Below are positions 22,645-31,302 of a stretch of 64,000 bases of DNA, piece by piece (position 1 is the first letter of the stretch; each line of letters opens with the position of its first letter). The stretch lies in the NCBI RefSeq assembly GCF_030817535.1, contig NZ_JAUSZL010000002.1, forward strand, positions 8,618,001 through 8,682,000. The letters are read 5' to 3'. The DNA is from Streptomyces sp. V3I8. GTDB taxonomy: Bacteria > Actinomycetota > Actinomycetes > Streptomycetales > Streptomycetaceae. The position numbers were made by a program, and so were the translations under genes. The notes beneath the pieces are model-generated. The model ran no database searches and was not told where the DNA came from. It saw nothing but the letters and a program-made list of their open reading frames with translations.

Positions 22645-24240
22645 GTGAGCTCGAAACCTGTCGTACTCATCGCGGAAGAGCTGTCGCCGGCCACGGTGGA
22701 CGCTCTGGGCCCGGACTTCGAGATCCGGCACTGCAACGGCGCGGACCGGGCCGAGTTGCTGGCCGCGATCACCGATGTGGACGCGATCCTGATCCGTTCG
22801 GCGACGAAGGTCGACACCGAGGCGGTCGCCGCGACGCGGAAGCTGAAAGTGGTCGCGCGGGCCGGTGTCGGTCTCGACAACGTCGACGTCCCGGCCGCGA
22901 CGAAGGCCGGCGTGATGGTCGTCAACGCGCCGACGTCGAACATCGTGACGGCCGCGGAGTTGGCCTGCGGTCTGCTGCTCGCCACCGCGCGCCACATCCC
23001 GCAGGCCAACACCGCCCTGAAGAACGGCGAGTGGAAGCGCAGCAAGTACACGGGTGTCGAGCTGGCGGAGAAGACCCTCGGTGTCGTGGGCCTGGGCCGC
23101 ATCGGCGCGCTCGTCGCCCAGCGCATGTCGGCCTTCGGCATGAAGGTCGTCGCCTACGACCCCTACGTACAGCCGCCGCGGGCCGCGCAGATGGGGGTGA
23201 AGCTGTTGTCCCTGGACGAGCTGCTGGAGGTCTCCGACTTCATCACCGTGCACCTGCCGAAGACGCCGGAGACCCTCGGTCTCATCGGCGACGAGGCACT
23301 GCACAAGGTCAAGCCGTCGGTGCGGATCGTCAACGCCGCGCGCGGCGGGATCGTCGACGAGGCCGCGCTGTACTCGGCCCTCAAGGAGGGCCGGGTCGCC
23401 GGCGCCGGCCTCGACGTCTACGCGAAGGAGCCCTGCACGGACTCCCCGCTCTTCGAGCTCGACCAGGTCGTCTGCACCCCGCACCTCGGCGCCTCCACGG
23501 ACGAGGCGCAGGAGAAGGCCGGCATCTCCGTCGCCCGCTCGGTGCGCCTCGCGCTCGCCGGTGAGCTGGTCCCGGACGCGGTGAACGTCCAGGGCGGCGG
23601 CGTCATCGCGGAGGAGGTGAAGCCGGGGCTGCCGCTCGCTGAGAAGCTCGGCCGCATCTTCACCGCCCTGGCGGGCGAGGTCGCGGCCCGTCTCGACGTC
23701 GAGGTGTACGGCGAGATCACCCGGCACGACGTGAAGGTGCTCGAACTCTCGGCGCTGAAGGGTGTCTTCGAGGACATCGTGGATGACGCGGTGTCGTACG
23801 TGAACGCGCCGCTGTTCGCGCAGGAGCGCGGTGTCGAGGTGCGGCTGACGACCGTCTCGGAGTCCACGGAGCACCGCGATGTCATCACGGTGCGCGGGAT
23901 CCTGTCCGACGGCGAGGAGGTCGCGGTCTCCGGCACGCTGTCCGGTCCGAAGAACCTCCAGAAGATCGTTGCGGTCGGCGCGTACGACGTGGACCTCGCG
24001 CTCGCCGACCACATGGTGGTGCTGCGTTACGAGGACCGTCCGGGGGTCGTCGGCACGGTCGGCCGGATCCTCGACGAGGCGGGCATCAACATCGCCGGCA
24101 TGCAGGTCTCCCGCTCGGCGGCCGGGAGCGAGGCACTGGCGGTCCTCACCGTCGACGACGCGGTCCCGCAGGAGGTCGTCAACGAGGTCGCCGGGGAGAT
24201 CGGCGCCACGTCCGCCCGGTCGGTGAACCTGCCCGGATGA
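22645..24240 (+). CDS. serA: D-3-phosphoglycerate dehydrogenase
   Basis: 531 residues from GTG 22645 with a GAGGAG site. Nucleotide-binding GVVGLGRIGALVAQRM-type motif (LGVVGLGRIGALVAQRM), substrate/catalytic segments NAARGGIVDEAALYSAL and TPHLGASTDEAQEKAG (catalytic His), followed by the intervening domain and C-terminal ACT domain (VVLRYEDRPGVVGTVGRILD, EAGINIAGMQVSR). It oxidises 3-phosphoglycerate to 3-phosphohydroxypyruvate, the first step of serine synthesis; the ACT domain normally gives serine feedback. This is core metabolism, unlike most of the window. The 265-bp leader contains repeated TCCGGGA units of unknown meaning. Confidence 0.97.
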   Translation: MSSKPVVLIAEELSPATVDALGPDFEIRHCNGADRAELLAAITDVDAILIRSATKVDTEAVAATRKLKVVARAGVGLDNVDVPAATKAGVMVVNAPTSNIVTAAELACGLLLATARHIPQANTALKNGEWKRSKYTGVELAEKTLGVVGLGRIGALVAQRMSAFGMKVVAYDPYVQPPRAAQMGVKLLSLDELLEVSDFITVHLPKTPETLGLIGDEALHKVKPSVRIVNAARGGIVDEAALYSALKEGRVAGAGLDVYAKEPCTDSPLFELDQVVCTPHLGASTDEAQEKAGISVARSVRLALAGELVPDAVNVQGGGVIAEEVKPGLPLAEKLGRIFTALAGEVAARLDVEVYGEITRHDVKVLELSALKGVFEDIVDDAVSYVNAPLFAQERGVEVRLTTVSESTEHRDVITVRGILSDGEEVAVSGTLSGPKNLQKIVAVGAYDVDLALADHMVVLRYEDRPGVVGTVGRILDEAGINIAGMQVSRSAAGSEALAVLTVDDAVPQEVVNEVAGEIGATSARSVNLPG

Positions 24241-24367
24241 GTATCCGGTCCGCACCCGAGGGGCCCTTCGCCACCGTAGGGCCCCTTCCCGCCCGGCCGG
24301 CGACGACCGGCGGGAGCCCGTCCGCGTCCTCCGTGGCGTCGGGAAGGCCGAAGAGGATGCCACCGCC

Positions 24368-25645
24368 TCAGTGCTGGCGCCGGGCGGCCATCCACTGCCA
24401 GAGGTGGGTTCCGTCGATGCCGGGGTCGTTGCGGGCGACGTAGATCCACGACCAGTGGCCGGCGAACTGGTGGCCGTTTCGGACCACGTGGTCGTAGAGC
24501 GTCATCAGCGAGCCAGGGATGAGGCCGTGCGCGTGGACGGTGTTGGCCTGCGGGTCCACGGTGGTGTCGTCGAGCGAGGCGACGAGCCAGCTGGGGGTGC
24601 TGATCCCCGCCAGCTCGCTGTCGGGGATCAGCGGTGCGCCACCGGGCGGGAAGGACGTGACAACGCCGCAGACCGGCACGGAGGCGGCGAAAAGGGTGGG
24701 ATAGACGGTGGTCATCTTCATGCTCATGTAGCCGCCGTTGCTGCAGCCGGCGACGTAGATCCGGTCGTGGTCGATGCGGTTCGCGCGCGTGACGTCGCCG
24801 ATGATCCCGCGGATGAGGGGTGCGAAGCGCGGGCCGTCCTGCATCCAGGCGGACGTGCTCTGCGGGACGAGGACGTAGGCCCCGTCGAAGATGCGTTGCG
24901 CCTGGGGGGTGGCGAAGCCCAGCGCGCCGCGGTTGGCCCGCAGCGTGGTCTCGTTGTCGTAGTAGCCGTCGGGCAGTGAGGCGCCCTCGCCTCCGCCGTG
25001 CAGCCACACGATCAGCGGGTGCCTGCCCCGCCGGGAAGCGTGGGAGCCGGTGGGCGAGTACAGCCGGTACTTCATTCCCGCGCCGGAGATGTGGGAGCTG
25101 AACGCGTCGACCTCGGGGTCCGACAGGCGACGGTCCTGCACGAAGCTCTCGATGGTGATCGACCGGTGGTCGCGCAAGACGATCGGGGCGCGCTGAGTGA
25201 TGGTGTAGGTGAGGTCGAGCATGACGTTACGGCCCCTGCCCGCGATGTAGCCGAGGGTCCCGCCGCCGGTCTGCCCCTCGGCATGGCTCAGGTCGAGCAC
25301 GATGTCGCCGCGGCGGTCGAGCCGGACAGCGGTCACCGTGCGGTCGAGGTCGTACTCGCCGAAGATGACGTCTCCGGCGGCGATGGGGATCGGACTGGTG
25401 GCCTTGGCCCGCACGTCGAAGGTGGCGGGGGTCAGGCCGGCCGGGTCGATCGGGCCGAGCCGGGCAGTACCGAGGGTGATCGAGGTGACCTGTTCGCCGC
25501 CGTCGAGCACCTGGGCGTTCAGGGTGAACCTCACGCCGGTGGTCGCATGGTCGTCGGCGTACGCGGCGACACCGGGCAGGGACAGGCCGGCGGCGGCGCC
25601 GGTGCCGGCGGCCAGAACGGTGCGACGGCTGATCGGTGTTGCCAT
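24368..25645 (-). CDS. Tat-secreted esterase/feruloyl esterase-like alpha/beta hydrolase with N-terminal Ig-like domain
   Basis: 425 residues from ATG 25645 (AAGGAG site). Twin-arginine signal SRRTVLAAGTGAAAGLSLPG, then a beta-rich region (residues about 40-170) like the Ig-like N-terminal domain of secreted esterases. The hydrolase domain has the oxyanion motif LIVWLHGGGEGASLPDGYYD, nucleophile YVAGCSNGGYMSMKM and His region VRNGHQFAGHWSW. This combination resembles PHB-depolymerase/feruloyl esterase-type polyester- or polysaccharide-ester-cleaving enzymes. It is exported folded via Tat. It ends 127 bp after serA on the opposite strand. Natural substrate unknown. Confidence 0.87.
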   Translation of the reverse strand: MATPISRRTVLAAGTGAAAGLSLPGVAAYADDHATTGVRFTLNAQVLDGGEQVTSITLGTARLGPIDPAGLTPATFDVRAKATSPIPIAAGDVIFGEYDLDRTVTAVRLDRRGDIVLDLSHAEGQTGGGTLGYIAGRGRNVMLDLTYTITQRAPIVLRDHRSITIESFVQDRRLSDPEVDAFSSHISGAGMKYRLYSPTGSHASRRGRHPLIVWLHGGGEGASLPDGYYDNETTLRANRGALGFATPQAQRIFDGAYVLVPQSTSAWMQDGPRFAPLIRGIIGDVTRANRIDHDRIYVAGCSNGGYMSMKMTTVYPTLFAASVPVCGVVTSFPPGGAPLIPDSELAGISTPSWLVASLDDTTVDPQANTVHAHGLIPGSLMTLYDHVVRNGHQFAGHWSWIYVARNDPGIDGTHLWQWMAARRQH

Positions 25646-25984
25646 GCGGGCTCCTTGTGGGGTGAGGAGGCTCTGTCGCGGGCTGTGCGGCGAATTCGGC
25701 GGTGCGGATGAAGCCGCTGAGAGTTGATGGCGACCCACCACGTGCGGGATCAGGTCCGTACACGATCAGGCCGTACACGATCAGGTCCGTGCAGGATCGG
25801 GATGGGCAGTGTCATGGGCAGGACAGAGGGGGCACCGCCGGCACGTTACCGGCGTTGCCCCGTGGCGGACAGGTGCCGCTTCGGCTTTTCTCCTGACGGT
25901 GACGTGAACGGTCTCGTGCCGCGCGGCAGTCGTTTCGCCCGTACCCGGCCAGGTCTGCGGGCAGGTGCCGGGCCCGGGGACACG

Positions 25985-26243
25985 GCGGGAGCGGAGCCGC
26001 TGGGCGAGCAGCGCGAGGGCGGCGAGGAAGGAGACCATGGCGGCGTAGGCGACGGACGTCTCGTGGAGCGTCTGTGGGTGGCCGCGATTCCGGCGACGAC
26101 CGCGGGCACGCTGAAGGACAGGTAGGAGATCACGAAGGCCGCGGAGGGCAGTTCGCCGCGCTCGGAGGGTGCGGCCATGCGGGCCGGCGTGCCGAAACCG
26201 GCGAGGGAGGAGGTGCCGAACCCGACCCCGGCACCCTCGCCCT
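25985..26243 (-). pseudogene. MFS transporter C-terminal remnant in a 930-bp gap
   Basis: FGTPARMAAPSERGELPSAA, then FVISYLSFSVPAVVAGIAAT, then after a frameshift HETSVAYAAMVSFLAALALL: the last two or three helices of a Streptomyces-type MFS permease. No start or upstream helices remain. The rest of the gap 25646-26576 shows no gene; the part before 26577 presumably carries the promoter of the next hydrolase gene. Confidence 0.6.
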
Positions 26244-26576
26244 CATGCACGCCACCATCGGCAGCGCCGGCCTGAGGCACAGGGCCCGCCCGGCAGGCGG
26301 AGCGGCCGACGAGTGGAGCGGCCGGCGGGCCGGCCGGGGCGGTGAGGGACTGCCCGTTCGCGAGACGGACGTGCGCCGTGTGCTTCGCGGGAAGCCGTGG
26401 GCCTTCGCGAAAACCCGTTGGCGGTCCACGGGGACGACTGCTACTTTTCCGGAGGCCGTGCGAGAGAACGAGGAGGTGGTACCCGTGGACGCAGTATCGA
26501 CATGGGTGCTCCCCTCCGGGGTCACGGTCGGGCGATAGGTCGTCCGGGAGCGCCGCTCTGTGCACTCCCGAAAGGC

Positions 26577-27308
26577 ATGACCATGCGATTCACTTCCGAG
26601 CAGCGCCTCGACGACGGCGTCCTGGAACGCGAATTCACCCTCGGCGAGATCCCCGGCACCCTGTGGACGCCCGGATCCGGCGCACCGGCCCCGCTGATCC
26701 TGATGGCCCACAACAACGGCCTGCCCAAAGCGGAGCCCCGGCTGGTGGCCCGGGCCCGGTACACCGCGGCGCACGGCTACGCGGTGGCCTCCATCGACGC
26801 CGCCGGGTGTGGGGACCGTCCCCGTTCCGCCGCCGACGAGCAGGCGCGCGCCGACCTCCGTCGGGCGATGCAGGCCGGTGACCCGGTCGACGAGATCTTC
26901 GAGTCCTTCATCGGCCCGCTGGTCGAGAACGCGGTCCCGGAATGGCGGACCACCCTGGACGCCCTCCTCGAGCTGCCCGAGGTCAGCGGCCCGGTCGGTT
27001 ACTCCGGGGGGTGGACCGCCCTCGGCATCCGGCTGGCGGTGGTCGAGCCGCGCATCGCGGCGGCAGGCTTCTTCGCCGGGGGCTACGTCCCCCGTGCCCA
27101 GCGCGAAGAGGCCCGGCAGGTCACCGTTCCGCTGCTGTTCCTGCTGCAGTGGGACGACGAGGGGAACCCCAGGCAACGGGCCCTGGACCTGTTCGACGCC
27201 TTCGGCAGCAAGGAGAAGACACTGCACGCCAATCCGGGCGGACACACGGGCACTCCGTGGTTCGAGCTGGAGGACGGGTGCCGATTCCTGGACCGACACC
27301 TGAAGTGA
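26577..27308 (+). CDS. Alpha/beta hydrolase (dienelactone hydrolase-like)
   Basis: 243 residues from ATG 26577, AAAGGC just upstream. PLILMAHNNGLPKAEPRLVA is the oxyanion region (Asn-Asn-Gly in place of the usual HGxG), SGPVGYSGGWTALGIRLAVV the nucleophile elbow, VPLLFLLQWDDEGNPRQRAL the acid strand and HANPGGHTGTPWFELEDG the catalytic His. It lacks a signal peptide, so it is intracellular. The upstream leader is long and its promoter not recognised. Substrate unknown. Confidence 0.85.
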   Translation: MTMRFTSEQRLDDGVLEREFTLGEIPGTLWTPGSGAPAPLILMAHNNGLPKAEPRLVARARYTAAHGYAVASIDAAGCGDRPRSAADEQARADLRRAMQAGDPVDEIFESFIGPLVENAVPEWRTTLDALLELPEVSGPVGYSGGWTALGIRLAVVEPRIAAAGFFAGGYVPRAQREEARQVTVPLLFLLQWDDEGNPRQRALDLFDAFGSKEKTLHANPGGHTGTPWFELEDGCRFLDRHLK

Positions 27309-27438
27309 GGCGGGACTGTCCGGCGATCGGCGGACGGTAGGTAGGTCCGGCGCCCATGGACAAGGCCGTCCCCGGGCCGGCCGGTACGACCCTGTCCGCC
27401 GACCCGATCAGTGGGTCGGCGGACAGGGCGTGCCCGGT

Positions 27439-28389
27439 TCAGCCGGTGTGCGGGCAGTTACCGCGGTACTCCTCGATGGTGGTGCTCGCCGGAGGCAGCG
27501 GGCACAGGAACTGTTCGTAGCGGGTGTCGTTGTCGATGAACCGCTTCAGCCAGGAGACGCTGTACTTCGCGACCGTGGTGTTCGACGAGGTCGGGGCGGA
27601 GTGCGTGGCGCCGTTCAGCTCCAGGTAGGCGCGGTTCAGGACGGACGGCATGCTGGTGTAGAAGGGCTCGGCGTGCGAGGAGACCGGGGCGACCGTGTCA
27701 CCGTCCGCCCCGACGACCAGGGTGGGCGTCTTGATCTCCGGCCAGGTCTTGTCCGTGTTCCACGGGGTCAGCGGGATCGAGGCCTGCAACGACGGCCGGT
27801 CCTTGGACGCTTCGAGCGAGCCGCCACCGCCCATGGAGTGCCCCATGACGCCGAGCCGGGTGCTGTCGATCCGGGTGCGGACGCTGCTGCTCTGCGTCAG
27901 GTAGTCCAGGGCGGCGAGCAGTTGATCGCCACGGCTGGCCGGCTGGTCGAGGGTGCTGAGGGTGTCGATGGTGATCACGACGAAGCCCTGGGACGCCAGT
28001 CGGGGGCCCAGCCACGAGACCGACGACTGGGAGGCGGTGAAGCCGGGCGAGATGGCGACCGCCCCGAACGTGCCGTCGCTGGTGGTGGTCGGGTAGTAGA
28101 CGGTGCCGCCGCCGAAGCCCGTCACACCGGCCCGGGACACGGTCGTCTGTGAGACGGCGTACGAGCCTCGCGCGGCCTCGATGCTGGCGGTGGTCGGCGC
28201 CGGGCCTCGTTCGTAGGGGTTGTCCGCGGCGTCCGCGACACCGGTGAGGGAGGTGGTCAGACCGGCGAGGGCGGCGGCCGTGGCCAGCAGCGTCATGAGC
28301 CGGCCGCGCGGTCGGCGGCGCGGGGCACTCCCCGCCCGCGCGGAAAAGCCGGGGGCCGGGGAGGAAACGGGAGTGGGGGATGCCTGCAC
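27439..28389 (-). CDS. Secreted cutinase/polyesterase, PETase-like (PET hydrolase family)
   Basis: About 316 residues from GTG 28389 (AAAGGA six bases upstream; GTG 28404 is an alternative). Signal peptide with hydrophobic TLLATAAALAGLTTSLTGVA, mature start near DNPYERGPAPTTASIEAARG. Family marks: FGGGTVYYPTTTSDGTFGAV, AISPGFTASQSSVSWLGPRL (oxyanion and aromatic subsite), MGHSMGGGGSLEASKD (catalytic Ser), TLVVGADGDTVAPV (Asp), ELNGATHSAPTSSNTT (His) and a C-terminal disulphide pair FLCPLP..NCPH. This matches Streptomyces/Thermobifida cutinases able to cleave polyesters, some of them PET. Activity on any polymer is inference from family. Confidence 0.93.
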   Translation of the reverse strand: MQASPTPVSSPAPGFSARAGSAPRRRPRGRLMTLLATAAALAGLTTSLTGVADAADNPYERGPAPTTASIEAARGSYAVSQTTVSRAGVTGFGGGTVYYPTTTSDGTFGAVAISPGFTASQSSVSWLGPRLASQGFVVITIDTLSTLDQPASRGDQLLAALDYLTQSSSVRTRIDSTRLGVMGHSMGGGGSLEASKDRPSLQASIPLTPWNTDKTWPEIKTPTLVVGADGDTVAPVSSHAEPFYTSMPSVLNRAYLELNGATHSAPTSSNTTVAKYSVSWLKRFIDNDTRYEQFLCPLPPASTTIEEYRGNCPHTG

Positions 28390-28975
28390 GAACGGTCCTT
28401 TCACCAGGTTCCGTGGGTGACACCGGAGCGGTGGCTCCGGTGGTGCGTGCCCTGCTCATGGCCGGTCGAGCGGGCCCGTGGCTGGTCGAGCCCGGGCCTG
28501 CCCGGCTGCGCCCGATGCGGGTCGCGGGGCGTGGCGTCACGTCACGGAAGCAACGAGGTTGTCTCGGATGTCGCATGGGCGGTGCACGGTCCTGCGTGCG
28601 AAACGGACCCGGTGGGACGACACGCGACCGGGCCGTGGGGGCCCGTGCCGCTTGAAGCAGCAACACCATAGGGCGACTCCGCCTCGGCGCCATCGGCGAA
28701 ACCACCTGTTTCGTCGGCGGATCCGCCGAGGCTCGGCCGGGTTCTCGGCCACGGTGGCAGGAACCGCGGCGATTCCCTGACGTGGAGGGCCGAGTTGCCG
28801 GTCTTTCGCAGGATCGTGCACCCGGGCCGCCGCGACCTCGGCGAACCGCACGGCGTGTTCGCCGAACCGTTCGCCGGGTGCCGGGACGAGCGCCGTTGCG
28901 GTGGGCGCGGGTGAAACGCGAGGAGCTCAGCGGTCCGAGGAGCTTCGGCGGCAACGTCGGCCGGACGTGCCGGAG
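28390..28975. other. Intergenic, 586 bp, no gene seen
   Basis: Frames here are shadow-like. A perfect 14-bp palindrome CGGCGGATCCGCCG lies at 28714-28727. The right part serves as 3' flank of the YciI gene and the left part as the leader of the cutinase gene, which reads leftward; its promoter was not identified. Confidence 0.4.
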
Positions 28976-29533
28976 TTATGACGGGCGCCCACCGAACTGC
29001 CAGTTGTGCACCTCGATGTGGGCGTACCGGTCCGGGGTCAGGATGGCGCGCGCCGTGTCCGGGTCCGGCGCCCGGAGCAACGCCGCCGTGCCCAGCCAGG
29101 TGGCGCCGTTGTCGGACAGCAGCGGCCCGTAGGCGATCAGCTCGTCCCGGTCGGACGGCACCGCGAGGTCGTCGGTCCGGCCCGCGCCGAGGCCGAGCAC
29201 CAGGTACCGGTTGCCGCCGTCCCGGCCGCCGGGGAAGTCCCACATGGTGCGCCCCAGCATGTTGCGCCACCGTCGCAGCAGCACGTCGCGGTAGACGCCG
29301 GCCTGGTAGTTCGGCTCGTCGAAGGCGAAGGCGCGGGCGGCGGCGGGATCGGGCAGGTCCAGGATGTGCACGCTTCCGGTGGGTGTGTCGCCGTCGTCGG
29401 CGAAGGTCGGACCCCGGGCGATCATCTCCTTCGCGTACCGGTCCATGTACGACCAATGCCTTTGCAGCAGTTCGTCGCGCAGCGACAGCGATCCGGGCCG
29501 GTCACGGTGGTGGCACAGGAATTCCATGCCCAT
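28976..29533 (-). CDS. YciI-family protein, two YCII-like halves
   Basis: 185 residues. MEFLCHHRDRPGSLSLRDEL, LLQRHWSYMDRYAKEMIARG and TGSVHILDLPDPAAARAFAF form one YCII-related module; YLVLGLGAGRTDDLAVPSDR to WLGTAALLRAPDPDTARAIL form a second, with AHIEVHNWQFGGRPS at the end. His and Asp residues seen in YciI active sites are present in the first half. YciI proteins are ferredoxin-fold enzymes or binding proteins, mostly uncharacterised. It stands alone between the cutinase and phytase genes. Confidence 0.85.
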   Translation of the reverse strand: MGMEFLCHHRDRPGSLSLRDELLQRHWSYMDRYAKEMIARGPTFADDGDTPTGSVHILDLPDPAAARAFAFDEPNYQAGVYRDVLLRRWRNMLGRTMWDFPGGRDGGNRYLVLGLGAGRTDDLAVPSDRDELIAYGPLLSDNGATWLGTAALLRAPDPDTARAILTPDRYAHIEVHNWQFGGRPS

Positions 29534-29906
29534 AGAGTCTCTTCGACGAGGGGCCGGGTCGAACGGGTTTCACCGCGATGCCCCTTCGGTCCGCCGGGCG
29601 AGGTCACCGTGCGCTGGAGCGCGGGCCGAAACGAGGGGAACGCCCCGGCGTTCTCCGGAGTGCTCGGCGAGTTCGCGGGCGGCGCGTCATCGCCGGGGTC
29701 CGCGAGGAGTTCGGACCGCTGTTCGCCGCGTCACCGCCGCCGCAGTGACCCGTTCGCACGCAGACCGGGAAAGCTCCGGGCGCGGACAACGGCGCGGTAC
29801 CCCTACCCGCCATGACCTGACAGGTGTATGACAGGACATCAGTATGACATCGGCTCGGAACATGCCGATGGCCGCATGGCACGCCGTCGCATCGTCAGGA
29901 GATCTC
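29534..29906. other. Divergent leader of YciI and phytase genes, 373 bp
   Basis: No gene seen. The right end has an AGGAG ribosome site for the phytase at 29907. A TGTATGACAGG-ACATCAGTATGACATC stretch near 29824-29850 repeats TATGACA and may be an operator or part of a promoter; Pho-box-like repeats would be of interest for a phytase but the match is not convincing. Confidence 0.35.
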
Positions 29907-31214
29907 ATGAGACCTCGGCACGTTGTAAGGACGGCAGCACTGGCTGCCGCAGCGTCCTCCACCCTCGTCGCGGCCAACCTGCCCGCACCCGCGGCGGACC
30001 TCCCCGTCGTCACACCCGCATCCGAGACGCCCGCCGTCTTCGACGACGAGGACGGCGGGAACGCCAACGCGGACGACCCCGCCATATGGCGTAACGCCGC
30101 CCGGCCGGGGCGCAGTCTGGTCATCGCCACCGTCAAAGAGGGCGGCTTACGCGTATTCGACCTGAACGCACACCAGGTGCAGTCCATACCGGCGCCGAGA
30201 CCTCGGACGAACGACGACGCACCGGGCCGGTTCAACAACGTCGACCTCGTCTCCGGTCTCACTCTGCCGACCGGCCGCGCCGACGTGGCCGTCGTCAGCG
30301 ACCGCGGCAACGACAGGCTGCGGATCTACCGCATAGACCCCTCCCGTCCGGGCGGTCCGCTCACCGACATCACCAGCCCGTCCGCGGCCCCCGTCTTCTC
30401 GGCGGACCAGTCGGAGATCAACGAGCAGCGCACCGCGTACGGCATCGCCACGTGGAAGGACCGCGCCACCGGACGCTCGTACGCTCTGGTCAGCCGCCGC
30501 AACGAAACCCGCATCGCTCTGCTGGAACTGCGGCCCGCCGCCGACGGCACAGTCGGCTACCGCAAGATCCGTACCCTCGACCTGCCCGGCACGTTCCGCC
30601 TCCCCAACGGCGCGTCATGGGCTCCGTGCGGCGAACCCGGAGAGTTCCCGCAGGTCGAGGGCATGGTCGTCGATCCTGCCAACGGAATGCTGTACGCGGG
30701 GCAGGAAGACGTCGGCATCTGGCGACTGCGCGCCGATCTCACCGCGGCATCGACGCTCGTCGACAAGGTCAAGGAGTACGGCGTCCCGGGTGTCTACGAC
30801 GAAAGCACGGAAGAGTGCACCTTCGGCACCGACCCCGGGTACGGCGGCGAGCGGCTGGCAGCCGATGTCGAGGGACTGACCCTGCTCGAGGGATCGGACG
30901 GCGACGGGTACCTCTTCGCCTCGAGCCAGGGCGACGACACCTTCGCGCTCTACAGCCGGGAGACCGAGGACGGCAACGCGTACGAAGGCGGTTTCCGCGT
31001 GGTGGCCGCCGACACGGTGCTCGACGGCTCCGAGGAGTGCGACGGCGCCGCCGTGCTCGACGCTCCGCTGGGAAGGCTCTATCCGCGCGGCCTGCTGGTC
31101 CTCCAGGACGGTCACGACACCCCCGCGGTCACTGACGGCCAAGGCCGGGAACGCGAGTCCACCGGCTTCAAGTTCGTCGACCTCGGCACCGTGCTGGAAC
31201 GCGTCGATCCGTGA
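29907..31214 (+). CDS. Secreted beta-propeller phytase
   Basis: 435 residues from ATG 29907. Signal peptide VRTAALAAAASSTLVAANLP. Propeller signatures: DEDGGNANADDPAIW, SLVIATVKEGGLRVFDLNAH, GRFNNVDLVSGLTLPTGRAD, VVSDRGNDRLRIYRID, EFPQVEGMVVDPANGMLYAG and GYLFASSQGDDTFALYSRE. The acidic residues that bind calcium in Bacillus-type beta-propeller phytases (DDPAIW, NNVDLV, QVEGMVVD) are kept. It should release phosphate from phytate outside the cell with calcium as cofactor. Convergent with the FG-GAP gene, with a G-rich tract between. Confidence 0.93.
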   Translation: MRPRHVVRTAALAAAASSTLVAANLPAPAADLPVVTPASETPAVFDDEDGGNANADDPAIWRNAARPGRSLVIATVKEGGLRVFDLNAHQVQSIPAPRPRTNDDAPGRFNNVDLVSGLTLPTGRADVAVVSDRGNDRLRIYRIDPSRPGGPLTDITSPSAAPVFSADQSEINEQRTAYGIATWKDRATGRSYALVSRRNETRIALLELRPAADGTVGYRKIRTLDLPGTFRLPNGASWAPCGEPGEFPQVEGMVVDPANGMLYAGQEDVGIWRLRADLTAASTLVDKVKEYGVPGVYDESTEECTFGTDPGYGGERLAADVEGLTLLEGSDGDGYLFASSQGDDTFALYSRETEDGNAYEGGFRVVAADTVLDGSEECDGAAVLDAPLGRLYPRGLLVLQDGHDTPAVTDGQGRERESTGFKFVDLGTVLERVDP

Positions 31215-31261
31215 CGGCTGAAGACCTGCAGTCATAACGCCTTGGCGCCGGTGACCGCGAC

Positions 31262-31292
31262 GGGAAGGGGGGAGGGGGGAGGGGGGAGGGGT
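31262..31292 (+). repeat. G-run tract between convergent genes (possible G-quadruplex)
   Basis: Runs of four to six G separated by single A (GGGGGGA repeated) form a tract with at least four G-runs in the 88-bp space between the phytase and FG-GAP stops. It could fold as a G-quadruplex on the plus strand and slow RNA polymerase or replication. Confidence 0.55.
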
Positions 31293-31302
31293 AAGCGGGT
31301 GT

